A DNA stretch of 64,000 nucleotides from Streptomyces europaeiscabiei (GTDB lineage Bacteria; Actinomycetota; Actinomycetes; Streptomycetales; Streptomycetaceae): contig NZ_CP107841.1 of assembly GCF_036346855.1 (NCBI RefSeq), forward strand, positions 5,336,001 through 5,400,000, written 5' to 3'. The notes under the pieces are model-generated. The model worked only from the letters and a program-made list of their open reading frames with translations. It made no database searches and was not told where the DNA came from. The position numbers were made by a program, and so were the translations under genes. The first letter of the stretch is position 1, and each line of letters opens with the position of its first letter. Below are positions 1-9,049 of the stretch, piece by piece.

Positions 1-12
1 GAGGGCGAGTAG
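1..12 (+). CDS. last codons of upstream gene (probably E1-alpha)
   Basis: The window opens with three codons and a TAG stop at 10-12, two bases before the E1-beta ATG. Tight spacing is usual for the alpha subunit gene of the same dehydrogenase, but nothing else of this gene is visible, so its identity is inferred from gene order in the family. Confidence 0.4.
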   Translation, partial: EGE

Positions 13-14
13 CG

Positions 15-1043
15 ATGACCACGCAGACAGCCGCGCAGGCGGCAGGCCAGACCGCCGGGCATTCCGCCGTGAAGAGCATGGCGATCGCCAAGGCGATCAA
101 CGAATCGCTGCGCAGGGCCCTCGAAGCCGACCCCAAGGTGCTCGTCATGGGCGAGGACGTCGGCAAGCTCGGTGGTGTGTTCCGGGTGACGGACGGCCTC
201 CAGAAGGACTTCGGCGAGGAGCGGGTGATCGACACCCCGCTCGCCGAGTCGGGCATCGTCGGCACCGCCATCGGCCTCGCCCTGCGCGGGTACCGCCCGG
301 TGGTCGAAATCCAGTTCGATGGCTTCGTCTTCCCCGCGTACGACCAGATCGTCACCCAGCTCGCCAAGATGCACGCGCGCTCGCTGGGCAAGGTCAAGCT
401 CCCGGTCGTCGTCCGTATCCCCTACGGCGGCGGCATCGGCGCGGTCGAGCACCACTCCGAGTCCCCGGAGGCGCTGTTCGCGCACGTGGCGGGCCTGAAG
501 GTGGTCTCGCCGTCGAACGCGTCGGACGCCTACTGGATGATGCAGCAGGCCATCCAGAGCGACGACCCGGTGATCTTCTTCGAGCCCAAGCGGCGCTACT
601 GGGACAAGGCCGAGGTCAATCCGGAAGCCATCCCCGGCCCGCTGCACAAGGCCCGTGTAGTCCGTGAGGGCACCGACCTCACGCTGGCCGCGTACGGCCC
701 GATGGTGAAGCTCTGCCAGGAGGTCGCCGACGCGGCCGCCGAGGAGGGCCGGGCGCTGGAGATCCTGGACCTGCGGTCGGTGTCCCCGCTGGACTTCGAC
801 TCGATCCAGGCGTCCGTGGAGAGGACCCGCCGTCTGGTGGTGGTCCATGAGGCCCCGGTGTTCTTCGGTTCGGGCGCGGAGATCGCCGCCCGCATCACCG
901 AGCGGTGCTTCTACCACCTGGAGGCCCCCGTCCTCCGCGTCGGCGGGTACCACGCCCCTTATCCGCCGGCCCGCCTGGAGGAGGAGTACCTGCCGAATCT
1001 GGACCGGGTGCTCGACGCCGTCGACCGCTCGCTGGCGTTCTGA
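15..1043 (+). CDS. 2-oxoacid dehydrogenase E1 component, beta subunit
   Basis: This 342-residue protein is the beta subunit of a thiamine-diphosphate dependent 2-oxoacid dehydrogenase (branched-chain or pyruvate type). With E1-alpha it decarboxylates the 2-oxoacid and passes the acyl group to E2. Visible family features are the N-terminal MGEDVG region near residue 43, the DTPLAESGI and RGYRPVVEIQ blocks, the GGGIGAVEHHSES stretch near residue 135 and the C-terminal transketolase half (LEILDLRSVSPLD, VVVHEAP). Length is normal for the family. The ATG follows the preceding stop by two bases and the E2 gene starts 10 bases after its own stop, so the three form an operon. Branched-chain versus pyruvate specificity cannot be decided from sequence alone; the gene neighbourhood resembles a bkd locus. 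Confidence 0.93.
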   Translation: MTTQTAAQAAGQTAGHSAVKSMAIAKAINESLRRALEADPKVLVMGEDVGKLGGVFRVTDGLQKDFGEERVIDTPLAESGIVGTAIGLALRGYRPVVEIQFDGFVFPAYDQIVTQLAKMHARSLGKVKLPVVVRIPYGGGIGAVEHHSESPEALFAHVAGLKVVSPSNASDAYWMMQQAIQSDDPVIFFEPKRRYWDKAEVNPEAIPGPLHKARVVREGTDLTLAAYGPMVKLCQEVADAAAEEGRALEILDLRSVSPLDFDSIQASVERTRRLVVVHEAPVFFGSGAEIAARITERCFYHLEAPVLRVGGYHAPYPPARLEEEYLPNLDRVLDAVDRSLAF

Positions 1044-1053
1044 GGAGAGGTCC

Positions 1054-2529
1054 GTGACGACGATGACAGACACGTCTCCGCGCGAGTTCAAGATGCCCGA
1101 CGTGGGCGAGGGACTCACCGAGGCCGAGATCCTCAAGTGGTACGTCCAGCCCGGTGACACCGTCACCGACGGCCAGGTCGTCTGCGAGGTCGAGACGGCC
1201 AAGGCCGCCGTCGAACTGCCCATCCCGTACGACGGTGTCGTACGCGCGCTGCACTTCCCCGAGGGCACCACGGTCGACGTGGGCACGTCGATCATCGCGG
1301 TGGACGTGGCGGGCCGCGCTGGCCCGGCGTCCGCCCCTGCCTCAGCACCGGCATCGGCAGCGGCATCGGGCGAGGAAGCCGCGCCCGCCGCAGCCGCCGC
1401 GCCAGCCGCGAAGCCCGAGCCGGCGGCCAGGAAGATCGAGGGCCGTAAGCCGGTCCTCGTCGGCTACGGGGTCGCCGAGTCGTCCACGAAGCGCCGCCCC
1501 CGCAGGGGGGTCCCGGCCGCGGCAGCGCCCGCCGAGGACACGCTGTACGCGGCCACCGCGATCCAGGGTGTCCAGGGCGAGCTGAACGGGCACGGTTACG
1601 CCTCCGGCGGGCAGCGTCCGCTGGCGAAGCCGCCGGTCCGCAAGCTGGCCAAGGACCTCGGTGTGGACCTGACGACGATCACCCCGTCGGGCCCGGACGG
1701 CGTCATCACCCGCGAGGACGTCCACGCGGCCGTGGCCCCGCGAGAGGCCCCTGAGCCCGTGGTGGAGGCCGCCCCGGCCCAGGCCGCGCCCGCCGTCGCC
1801 CCGGCGCCGGTGGCGTCGTACGACGGCGCGCGGGAGACCCGTATCCCGGTCAAGGGGGTCCGGAAGGCCACGGCGGCGGCGATGGTCGGCTCGGCGTTCA
1901 CCGCGCCGCACGTCACGGAGTTCGTGACGGTCGACGTGACGCGCACGATGAAGCTGGTCGACGAGCTGAAGCAGGACAGGGACCTGGCGGGCCTGCGGGT
2001 CAATCCGTTGTTGCTGATCGCCAAGGCCCTGCTCGTGGCGATCAAGCGCAACCCGGACATCAACGCCTCCTGGGACGAGGCCGCCCAGGAGATCGTGGTC
2101 AAGCACTACGTGAACCTGGGTATCGCGGCGGCCACCCCGCGAGGCCTGATCGTCCCGAACATCAAGGACGCCCACGCGAAGACGCTGCCCCAGCTGGCCG
2201 AGTCCCTGGGCGAGCTGGTCTCCACGGCCAAGGAGGGCCGGACCTCCCCGGCAGCCATGCAGGGCGGCACGGTCACCATCACCAACGTGGGCGTCTTCGG
2301 CATCGACACCGGCACGCCGATCCTCAACCCCGGCGAGTCCGCGATCCTCGCGGTCGGCTCGATCAAGCTCCAGCCGTGGGTCCACAAGGGCAAGGTGAAG
2401 GCCCGTCAGGTCACCACTCTGGCGCTCTCCTTCGACCACCGGCTGGTGGACGGGGAGCTGGGCTCGAAGGTGCTGGCGGACGTGGCGGCGATTCTGGAAC
2501 AGCCGAAGAGGCTGATCACCTGGGCCTGA
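1054..2529 (+). CDS. dihydrolipoamide acyltransferase E2 of 2-oxoacid dehydrogenase
   Basis: E2 core of the same complex: it carries the lipoyl arm and transfers the acyl group to coenzyme A. From the GTG at 1054 it is 491 residues. The lipoyl domain is residues 10-88 with the lipoylated lysine at about residue 50 (VETAKAAV). A long Ala-Pro-Ser hinge follows, then a peripheral-subunit binding domain (KPPVRKLAKDLGVDL, about 190-225), a second Ala-Pro hinge and the catalytic domain from about 270. The active-site HRLVDG lies near residue 462. GTG was chosen because a GGAGAGG ribosome site lies just upstream; an in-frame ATG at 1063 is the alternative. Only one lipoyl domain is present. Confidence 0.95.
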   Translation: MTTMTDTSPREFKMPDVGEGLTEAEILKWYVQPGDTVTDGQVVCEVETAKAAVELPIPYDGVVRALHFPEGTTVDVGTSIIAVDVAGRAGPASAPASAPASAAASGEEAAPAAAAAPAAKPEPAARKIEGRKPVLVGYGVAESSTKRRPRRGVPAAAAPAEDTLYAATAIQGVQGELNGHGYASGGQRPLAKPPVRKLAKDLGVDLTTITPSGPDGVITREDVHAAVAPREAPEPVVEAAPAQAAPAVAPAPVASYDGARETRIPVKGVRKATAAAMVGSAFTAPHVTEFVTVDVTRTMKLVDELKQDRDLAGLRVNPLLLIAKALLVAIKRNPDINASWDEAAQEIVVKHYVNLGIAAATPRGLIVPNIKDAHAKTLPQLAESLGELVSTAKEGRTSPAAMQGGTVTITNVGVFGIDTGTPILNPGESAILAVGSIKLQPWVHKGKVKARQVTTLALSFDHRLVDGELGSKVLADVAAILEQPKRLITWA

Positions 2530-2555
2530 GGCCTCGACCGGATAGGCTCACTGTG

Positions 2556-2594
2556 AAGGGGCCGGTCGCAAATTCATCTTGCGACCGGCCCCTT
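2556..2594. terminator. bidirectional terminator between E2 gene and BRO-N gene
   Basis: A perfect 16-bp inverted repeat (2556-2571 with 2579-2594) with a 7-nt loop lies between two convergent genes. The arm begins AAGGGGCC, so transcripts on either strand end in a stable stem. Confidence 0.85.
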
Positions 2595-2623
2595 CTGCTG
2601 TGGCTCCGCTCAGTGCCTGCCTG

Positions 2624-3649
2624 TCAGCGCTGGTTGAGCACGTACACCGGTGCCCCGTCCCCCGTCGCGCCGCGGGGGTGGATGCAGGCGTGCTTGCGCA
2701 GCATCCGGAGACATTCGTTGACGCGGTGCACCGACAGCCCCGTACGGGCGGCGATCGCCTCCAGCGGCTGACGCAGCTCACCCTTCTCGACGAGCACCGG
2801 GGCGATCACCACGGCCACCGTCCACACGTCCTCCGTCACCGACAACCGCTTCCGCCAGTCGGCCAGCACGGACTCCGTGGTCGGCTGCGTCGGGAACTCG
2901 GCGGCGGGTGCCGGCCGGTCGAGCGCGAGGGTGTCGAGCCTGTTCGCGATGCGTTCCATGGCCTGGGCGATGGCTTGTTGGGCATTCAGCGTCGCGAGCT
3001 GTGTCTCCACCATGGTGCGCTGCATCTCCACCATGGTCTGCTGTGTCTTCACCATGGTCCGCTGGGTCTCCAGCGACTCCCGTTGCAGAGCGAGTGCTTC
3101 CTGCTGCGCGACGGCGAGCTGTTCGTCCGCCTGAAGGTTGCGCTCCTCGAGCCGGACGATGGCCTCGGCGACCTGCTCGGGCATGGCGTACGCGATGGGA
3201 GCGCCCGGCTCGGCGGGCTGAACCTCGGCCTCCTCAAGGGTGTAGGAGCCCTCGCGCTGGACGGTCTCGATCACCTCGGCGACCCACTTCTTGAAGGGTG
3301 CGCACTCAGGTTTGGTGCAGGCGCTGACGAGAAGGATCAGCCCCTGGAGATCGATGAGATTCAGGTCTCGGCGCCACTCCCGACCTGCGGGAACGCTGAG
3401 ACAGTGACCTCCAGTCACTGTCTCGAGAATGTCTCGATGCTCCTCTGGGACATGGTCGAGGAGGGCTTTTCGCGGCGTGGTGTAGCCCAACTGCTTGCAG
3501 ACATCCACCGCCGGGAACCAGTGCGTCCCGTCCGGCATGGTCAGCCGGCGGACTCGGGCTCCGGTAGCCGCGTAGACGAAGTCGCCGACGTCGAGTGCGT
3601 CCTGCTGACGCATGCGGGGGTCGGGCTGGTGCCTGCTGGGTTCGATCAT
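2624..3649 (-). CDS. BRO-N domain protein with coiled coil and C-terminal winged helix
   Basis: The 341-residue product has an N-terminal BRO-N (phage antirepressor type) DNA-binding domain (DFVYAATGARVRRLTMPDG, then HWFPAVDVCKQLGYTTPRKAL). A coiled coil of about 75 residues includes three 7-residue repeats (QRTMVKT, QQTMVEM, QRTMVET). A C-terminal winged-helix-like segment ends the protein (AARTGLSVHRVNECLRML). The start at 3649 is preferred over 3700 because a GGAGG site lies 8 bases upstream. A paralogue with the same architecture sits at 32245-33180. BRO-N proteins are common in phages, yet this copy lies outside the integrated element. The cellular role is unknown; a DNA-binding regulator is the likeliest. 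Confidence 0.8.
   Translation of the reverse strand: MIEPSRHQPDPRMRQQDALDVGDFVYAATGARVRRLTMPDGTHWFPAVDVCKQLGYTTPRKALLDHVPEEHRDILETVTGGHCLSVPAGREWRRDLNLIDLQGLILLVSACTKPECAPFKKWVAEVIETVQREGSYTLEEAEVQPAEPGAPIAYAMPEQVAEAIVRLEERNLQADEQLAVAQQEALALQRESLETQRTMVKTQQTMVEMQRTMVETQLATLNAQQAIAQAMERIANRLDTLALDRPAPAAEFPTQPTTESVLADWRKRLSVTEDVWTVAVVIAPVLVEKGELRQPLEAIAARTGLSVHRVNECLRMLRKHACIHPRGATGDGAPVYVLNQR
2997..3080 (-). repeat. 21-bp tandem repeat inside the BRO-N gene coiled coil
   Basis: Three imperfect 21-bp units, each containing CACCATGGT, encode the heptads of the coiled coil. The unit length of exactly seven codons means copy-number change would lengthen or shorten the coil without a frameshift. 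Confidence 0.7.
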
Positions 3650-3760
3650 GTGAACCACCTCCGCTGGGGAACCTAGGGCGGAGGAAATCGAATATGCCAT
3701 TTGAATTAACCATATTCACCAATGCGAGGTAAACAAGCCTCATCGGCTTGCGCGAAGAAA

Positions 3761-3801
3761 CGGGAAGGGGGCCACCGCGGTGAGCGGTGGCCCCCTTCCC
3801 G
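3761..3801 (-). terminator. terminator of the D,D-carboxypeptidase gene
   Basis: A perfect 18-bp stem (3761-3778 with 3784-3801) with a 5-nt loop ends 18 bases beyond the stop codon of the carboxypeptidase gene on the minus strand. Confidence 0.85.
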
Positions 3802-3818
3802 TGCGATGCCCGGGTCGC

Positions 3819-4820
3819 CTACAGGGTGGCGAACCCGTAGTCCATGAGCTTCTTCACGTCCGCCATGCGCGTGGTCTCGTTGGTGGAGGTGAGGACGGTG
3901 CCCATGACGGTCTTGCCGCTGCGGGTGGCCGCGAAGACGAGGCAGTACTTGGCCTCGGTGCCCGAACCGGTCTTGATACCGATCGTGCCCTTCCAGCCGA
4001 GCAGCAGGTTGGTGTTGTTCCACGCCGCCATGGTGCGGGTGCTGCCGGTCTTGGTGATCGTCTTCGCCGTGTAGGACTTCGTAGCCACGATCTTCTTGAA
4101 GTTCGCGTTCTTCATGACGTCGCGCGCGAGCTTGGTGAGGTCACGCGGGGTCGAGGCGTTCGCGCCCTTGCTGATGCCGTCGAACGAGTCGAACTTGGTG
4201 TTCGTCATGCCGAGGTTCTTGGCCGTGGTGTTCATCTTGGCGATGAAGTTCTTGGTGCGGGCCGCGACCGTCGAGCCGGAACCGTACTTGTCGGCCAGGG
4301 CCATGGCGGCCTCGCAGCCCGACTTCAGCATCATCCCGTACAGCAGTTGGCGGACCGTGACCTTGTCGCCGACGATCAGATTGGCCGATGAGGCGCCGTT
4401 CTTGACGATGTAGTCGCTGTACGCCCCTTTGATCGTCACCTTGGCGTCGAGGTTCAGATTCGACTGCGACAGCACGACCTTGGCGGTCATGATCTTCGTG
4501 GTGGAAGCGGTGAGCCTCTTGGTGTCAGCGGCCTTGGTGAAGAGAGTCTTGCCATTGGCACTGTTCATCACGAACCCGCCCTTGGCGGTGATCGTGGGCT
4601 TCGCGGGGGCGGCCTGCGCGGGAGCGGAGCCGACCACCCCGGTCGCGATCATCGCGCCGGTGGTCACGACGACTGCAGCGGCTCTGCGGACACGTACGCC
4701 CTTTATGGCGGTAATCAAGTCAAGTACCCCGATTGCGTCAAATGTCTGTGGAGCGCGGCCACTTGGTTTCCGGTTGCGGGCAAGCGGGGCCGCTTCTCGT
4801 GTGACAAACGAGTAGCACAA
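3819..4820 (-). CDS. D-alanyl-D-alanine carboxypeptidase (peptidase S11)
   Basis: Exported penicillin-binding enzyme of family S11 that trims the terminal D-Ala from peptidoglycan stem peptides. Counting from 4820, the catalytic STTK is at residues 106-109. The second motif is SGC at 167-169, where many relatives have SxN. KTG is at 283-285. A signal peptide runs from the RVRR around residue 43 to an AQA-AP cleavage site near residue 70. There is no clear C-terminal membrane anchor, so it may be released. The start is uncertain: the 4820 ATG gives an unusually long pre-signal segment, and a TTG at 4718 would give a normal leader. It is divergent from the GntR gene. Confidence 0.88.
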   Translation of the reverse strand: MCYSFVTREAAPLARNRKPSGRAPQTFDAIGVLDLITAIKGVRVRRAAAVVVTTGAMIATGVVGSAPAQAAPAKPTITAKGGFVMNSANGKTLFTKAADTKRLTASTTKIMTAKVVLSQSNLNLDAKVTIKGAYSDYIVKNGASSANLIVGDKVTVRQLLYGMMLKSGCEAAMALADKYGSGSTVAARTKNFIAKMNTTAKNLGMTNTKFDSFDGISKGANASTPRDLTKLARDVMKNANFKKIVATKSYTAKTITKTGSTRTMAAWNNTNLLLGWKGTIGIKTGSGTEAKYCLVFAATRSGKTVMGTVLTSTNETTRMADVKKLMDYGFATL

Positions 4821-4947
4821 AAGGTTGCGCTCCGGGTGGAGCGGGGGTCAATTCAAGTCCACCTCACACTCCTTCGACAGGTTTACGGTGGGTTTTCGTC
4901 CGGATCGTGGACGACCGCCACGCATGGGTGCGTGTTGTATCTAAGCT

Positions 4948-5622
4948 GTGGACATGTCCTCCGCCCCGGCTCCCGCCCCCGCCGTGAAGCAGCCCCCCGC
5001 CGCCGACCGTGTCTACGCCCACGTCAAGCAGGGCGTGCTGGAGCGCCGCTACGAGGGCGGCACGCTGCTCACCGAGGGCGAGCTGGCCGAGGCGGTCGGG
5101 GTGTCCCGGACGCCTGTGCGGGAGGCCCTTTTGCGGCTGGAGGTCGAGGGGCTGATCCGGCTCTACCCGAAGAAGGGCGCCCTGGTGCTGCCCGTCTCCG
5201 CGCAGGAGATCGCGGACGTGGTCGAGACCCGGCAGCTGGTCGAGGAGCACGCGGTCCGCAAGACGGTCCCGGCCTCGCCGCGGCTGATCGCCCGGCTGGA
5301 GGAACTGCTCGAACAGCAGAAGGCGCAGGCCGCCGTCGGGGATCTGGCGGGCGCCGCCGTCACCGACCGCTGTTTCCACGCCGAGATCGTCCGCAGTGGC
5401 GGGAACGAGATCCTGTCCCGCCTCTACGACCAGCTCCGCGACCGGCAGCTGCGGATGGGCGTCGCCGTGATGCACGCCCACCCGGACCGCATCACCAAGA
5501 CGCTCGGCGAGCACGAGGAGATCCTCCAGGCGCTGCGCGCGGGTGACGCGGAGGCGGCCGTGGCGCTCGTGCACCGGCACGTCAGCTGGTTCTCCAACCT
5601 GGCTCGGGGAGAGGTCCGTTGA
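4948..5622 (+). CDS. GntR-family transcriptional regulator (FCD type)
   Basis: This 224-residue regulator has an N-terminal winged helix (about residues 20-85, with TEGELAEAVGVSRTPVREAL as recognition region) and an alpha-helical FCD ligand domain that often binds a metal and a small acid. The GTG at 4948 immediately follows a TATCTAAGCT sequence resembling a -10 element and no ribosome site is visible, so the message may be leaderless. The stop overlaps the TTG start of the following MFS gene, so the regulator probably controls that transporter and itself. The ligand is not predictable. Confidence 0.9.
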   Translation: MDMSSAPAPAPAVKQPPAADRVYAHVKQGVLERRYEGGTLLTEGELAEAVGVSRTPVREALLRLEVEGLIRLYPKKGALVLPVSAQEIADVVETRQLVEEHAVRKTVPASPRLIARLEELLEQQKAQAAVGDLAGAAVTDRCFHAEIVRSGGNEILSRLYDQLRDRQLRMGVAVMHAHPDRITKTLGEHEEILQALRAGDAEAAVALVHRHVSWFSNLARGEVR

Positions 5623-6935
5623 GCCGCCCCGCCCTGTCGTCGTCCGCCGGGTCCCTGCCCGGAGACCCGCCCGGCGGCCGTCGCGCCCTCGCCGTCTGGG
5701 GTGTGGGCGTCTCCGTCTACTTCGTCGCCGTCATCTTCCGTACGTCGCTGGGCGTGGCCGGCCTCGACGCCGCCGACCGCTTCCAGGTGGGCGCCTCCGC
5801 GCTGTCGACCTTCTCGATAATCCAACTGCTGGTCTACGCGGGCATGCAGATACCGGTCGGCCTGCTGGTCGACCGGCTCGGCACCAAGAAGGTGCTGACC
5901 CTGGGCATCCTGCTGTTCACGGCCGGCCAGATCGGCTTCGCGCTGTCGCCGTCGTACGGCACGGCGCTGGCGTCGCGGGCGCTGCTGGGCTGCGGCGACG
6001 CGATGACGTTCATCAGCGTGCTGCGGCTGGGCAGCCGGTGGTTCCCGGCCCGGCGCGGACCGATGGTCGCGCAGATGGCGGGTCTGGTCGGCATGGCGGG
6101 CAACCTGGTCTCGACGTTGCTGCTGGCCCGGCTGCTGCACGGGGTGGGCTGGACGGCGGCGTTCGCGGGCAGCTCGGTCGCCGGCCTCGTCGTCCTGGTC
6201 CTGACCCTGCTGTTCCTGAAGGACCATCCCGAGGGGCACGAGCCGGAGCCGTTCCCGCACCACGGGGCCGCGTACGTACGGCGGCAGATCGCGGCGTCCT
6301 GGCGGGAGCCCGGCACCCGGCTCGGGATGTGGGTGCACTTCACCACGCAGTTCCCGGCGATGGTGTTCCTGCTGCTGTGGGGGCTGCCGTTCCTGGTCCA
6401 GGCGCAGGGCCTCAGCCGCGGCACCGCCGGCGAACTGCTCACCCTCGTCGTCCTGTCCAACATGGTCGTCGGACTGGTGTACGGCCAGATCGTCGCCCGG
6501 CACCACGCGGCGCGGCTTCCGCTGGCGCTCGGCACGGTCCTCACGACGGCGGCGGTGTGGGCGACCACGATCCTGTACCCCGGTGAGCACGCACCGAAAT
6601 GGCTCCTGGTCGTCCTCTGCGCGGTTCTCGGCGCCTGCGGCCCGGCCTCGATGCTCGGCTTCGACTTCGCCCGCCCGGCGAACCCGCCGGAGCGTCAGGG
6701 CACCGCCTCCGGGATCACCAACATGGGTGGTTTCGTCGCTTCCATGACCACGCTCTTCGCGGTCGGCGTCCTCCTTGACCTGACCGACGACGACTACCGC
6801 ATCGCCTTCTCCGCCGTCTTCGTCCTCCAGGCCCTCGGCCTCACCCAGATCCTCCGCCTGCGCGGCCGCGCGGCCCGCCGCGAACGGGAACGGCTGGTGG
6901 CGAGCCGGGTGGAGACGGTGCACGTACCGGTGTGA
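5619..6935 (+). CDS. MFS transporter
   Basis: A 438-residue major facilitator protein with about 12 hydrophobic segments, a charged loop after the second segment (VDRLGTKKVL) and a matching loop in the second half. Translation starts at TTG 5619, overlapping the GntR stop by four bases, so translation is probably coupled. It lacks features that would identify a substrate; the co-transcribed FCD-type GntR regulator suggests an organic acid or related carbon source. The C-terminus is a basic tail (RLRGRAARRERERL). Confidence 0.88.
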   Translation: MSRPALSSSAGSLPGDPPGGRRALAVWGVGVSVYFVAVIFRTSLGVAGLDAADRFQVGASALSTFSIIQLLVYAGMQIPVGLLVDRLGTKKVLTLGILLFTAGQIGFALSPSYGTALASRALLGCGDAMTFISVLRLGSRWFPARRGPMVAQMAGLVGMAGNLVSTLLLARLLHGVGWTAAFAGSSVAGLVVLVLTLLFLKDHPEGHEPEPFPHHGAAYVRRQIAASWREPGTRLGMWVHFTTQFPAMVFLLLWGLPFLVQAQGLSRGTAGELLTLVVLSNMVVGLVYGQIVARHHAARLPLALGTVLTTAAVWATTILYPGEHAPKWLLVVLCAVLGACGPASMLGFDFARPANPPERQGTASGITNMGGFVASMTTLFAVGVLLDLTDDDYRIAFSAVFVLQALGLTQILRLRGRAARRERERLVASRVETVHVPV

Positions 6936-6969
6936 GGGCCCGGCTTTCGGAAGCCCGGTGGCCCGGCGG

Positions 6970-7794
6970 TTACACCGTCACCGCGAACGCGCGCAGGATC
7001 GCCGCGATCAGGTGGGGGTCGCCCTCGGCCTTGATGCGGTCGGCGACGAGGTCGGCGGTGACGCGACCGCAGGCCAGGCGGACGTAGGTCTCCCAGTCGA
7101 GGGTCAGGGTGGCGGCCGGACCGAGGGCGGGGGTGGTCTCCAGGGTGCCGCGGCCCTGCATGTCGACGCGGACGGTACGGATGAACTCCACCGGGCCGTG
7201 CACGTCGAAGACGACGGCCGAACTGCGCGGCGCCTGCGCGTCCTCGGCGACGACCTTCGGCAGCACGGCCAGCAGCTCGTCACGGACGACGAGCGCGCCC
7301 GGCGAGTCCAGGTTCCCCGGCCGGCCCAGCGCGGAGCGCAGGTCCTGCTCGTGGACCCACACGTCGAACGCGCGGTTCCGCATGGCCTGTTCGAGGGTCT
7401 GTTCCGTGCCGAGCGGGCCGCGGATCTTACGACCCGGGTCCCGCGACTCGTTCCGCAGCTGGCGGTTGCGCCGGATGATCGTGTACTCCAGCTCGGAGGT
7501 CATCTCCGGCGCGGTGTGGTGACGACGGGCGTCGACCTGCATCTCCATGTACCGCTGGTGCTCGGTCCGTACGTGGTACAGGTCGCGCGGGAGGGTGTGG
7601 ATCGGGCGCGGGTCGCCGAGCATCTCGCAGTCCAGGCCGATGACATGGGAGACCACATCGCGCACCGACCAGCCGGGGCACGGCGTCCGCCGGTTCCACT
7701 CACCCTCCACGAGCGGTGTCACCAGCTCGGATATCGCGTCCACGGAGTGGGTCCAGGCGTCGGCGTAGGGCTGAAGAGTGGGATGCAGACTCAC
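6970..7794 (-). CDS. maleylpyruvate isomerase family mycothiol-dependent protein
   Basis: The 274-residue protein matches the MDMPI/DinB-like family. The N-terminal four-helix metal-binding domain contains the conserved TPCPGWSVRDVVSHVIGLD stretch near residues 37-55, where the histidine helps to bind zinc. The C-terminal part resembles the SCP-2-like domain common in actinobacterial members (RMDMQGRGTLE type strands). Family members use mycothiol as cofactor for isomerisation or detoxification; the reaction here is unknown. It converges on the MFS gene. Confidence 0.82.
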   Translation of the reverse strand: MSLHPTLQPYADAWTHSVDAISELVTPLVEGEWNRRTPCPGWSVRDVVSHVIGLDCEMLGDPRPIHTLPRDLYHVRTEHQRYMEMQVDARRHHTAPEMTSELEYTIIRRNRQLRNESRDPGRKIRGPLGTEQTLEQAMRNRAFDVWVHEQDLRSALGRPGNLDSPGALVVRDELLAVLPKVVAEDAQAPRSSAVVFDVHGPVEFIRTVRVDMQGRGTLETTPALGPAATLTLDWETYVRLACGRVTADLVADRIKAEGDPHLIAAILRAFAVTV

Positions 7795-8025
7795 GGAACG
7801 GGACCCCTCGGGCGGTCGGTACCTGTCAGTACGGTCGGTGCGTATCGGTATGTGGGTGGAGGGTTTCGGTAAGGACGTCGGCGTTGACGGCGGTGAGTGG
7901 GCGTCGGCGGCTGTCAGTGGGTGTTCTGGAACGTTAAGTTACGCTGCTGTGAGGCACCCCGGCAGTGCTTTGGTGTGACGATCGTAGGCCGGTGTGGACG
8001 TCTCGAATGCCAGGACGGTGGTAGT

Positions 8026-8820
8026 GTGCGCGCCTCGCTCATCCAGATCGGCGTAGACGAGGACGAATCGGTCGAATCGCGCAGGCGGCGTGTGGCCTCG
8101 CTGGTACGGGACCAGGCCGACGCCGATCTCGTCGTCCTCCCGGAGCTGTGGACCACCGGCGCATTCGCGTACGAATCCTTCACGGCCGAGGCCGAACCGC
8201 TGCAGGGGCCGACGTACGAGGCGATGGCCAAGGCGGCGAGCGACGCGGGCGTGTGGCTGCACGCGGGCTCGATCCCCGAACGTGATCCGGATGGACCTCT
8301 TTACAACACCTCCCTGGTCTTCTCACCGTCCGGCGACCTCGCCGCCGCCTACCGCAAGATCCACCGCTTCGGCTTCGACAAGGGCGAGGCCGTGCTGATG
8401 GGCGCGGGCGCGGAACTGGTGACGCTCCGCCTCCCCGAGACGACCATCGGCATCGCCACCTGCTACGACCTCCGCTTCCCCGAGCTGTTCCGCGGGCTCG
8501 TCGACGCGGGCGCCGAGACGTTCGTGCTGTCGGCGGGGTGGCCGGAGCGGCGGCGGTCGCACTGGACCCTGCTGGCGCAGGCGCGGGCCGTGGAGAACCA
8601 GGCCTACGTCCTCGCCTGCGGAACGGCCGGTACGCACGCGGGGGTTCCCCAGGCCGGTCACTCGATCGTGGTCGACCCCTGGGGCGAGGTACTGGCGGAG
8701 GCGGGCCCCGACGACGAGGTCCTCACGGTGGAGTTCGACCCGGCGAAGGTGGCGACCACGCGTGAGCAGTTCCCGGCGCTGAAGGACAGGCTGCTGGGGC
8801 TGGAGCCACCTCGTCGTTGA
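8026..8820 (+). CDS. carbon-nitrogen hydrolase (nitrilase superfamily)
   Basis: A 264-residue amidase of the nitrilase superfamily. The Glu-Lys-Cys triad is visible: Glu in VVLPELWTTG, Lys in YRKIHRFG and Cys in IATCYDLRFPELFRG. The start is GTG 8026, preceded by AGGACGG at a proper distance; longer in-frame extension upstream is unlike the family. Close relatives hydrolyse omega-amides such as deaminated glutathione or 2-oxoglutaramate, but the exact substrate cannot be told. It stands alone, converging on the DUF397 gene 10 bases beyond its stop. Confidence 0.9.
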   Translation: MRASLIQIGVDEDESVESRRRRVASLVRDQADADLVVLPELWTTGAFAYESFTAEAEPLQGPTYEAMAKAASDAGVWLHAGSIPERDPDGPLYNTSLVFSPSGDLAAAYRKIHRFGFDKGEAVLMGAGAELVTLRLPETTIGIATCYDLRFPELFRGLVDAGAETFVLSAGWPERRRSHWTLLAQARAVENQAYVLACGTAGTHAGVPQAGHSIVVDPWGEVLAEAGPDDEVLTVEFDPAKVATTREQFPALKDRLLGLEPPRR

Positions 8821-8829
8821 ACCCGCCGC

Positions 8830-9039
8830 TCATCCCTCCGACGAGGTTGAGGTTCTGGACCCGTTCCGCAGCGTGCTGAGGAGCGCGTGGAGGGCGGTGG
8901 CCGAGGGCGACAGGATGGTGGCGGGGCTGTCGCTCTCGCGGAGGTGGAGAGTGGTGGAGGTGGTGGATATCTCCAGGCAGTCGTTGTCGGAGTCGCCCGC
9001 GGAGAACGACGACTTCTGCCATCGGAGGATTTGAGACAC
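8830..9039 (-). CDS. DUF397 protein
   Basis: A 69-residue protein with the typical DUF397 opening RWQKSSFSAGDSDNDCLEI and RESDSP motif. In Streptomyces such proteins are encoded next to WhiJ-like XRE regulators and anti-sigma-like ATPases, and take part in developmental control. The GTG at 9039 is chosen because the domain starts five residues later. It lies 10 bases downstream of the XRE gene on the same strand, so both are co-transcribed. Confidence 0.85.
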   Translation of the reverse strand: MSQILRWQKSSFSAGDSDNDCLEISTTSTTLHLRESDSPATILSPSATALHALLSTLRNGSRTSTSSEG

Positions 9040-9049
9040 CGGGAGCCTT

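Noticed and set aside
6936..6969. possible terminator between MFS and MDMPI-like genes
   Set aside because: The inverted sequence needs a bulge and mismatches, so it was not listed as a terminator.
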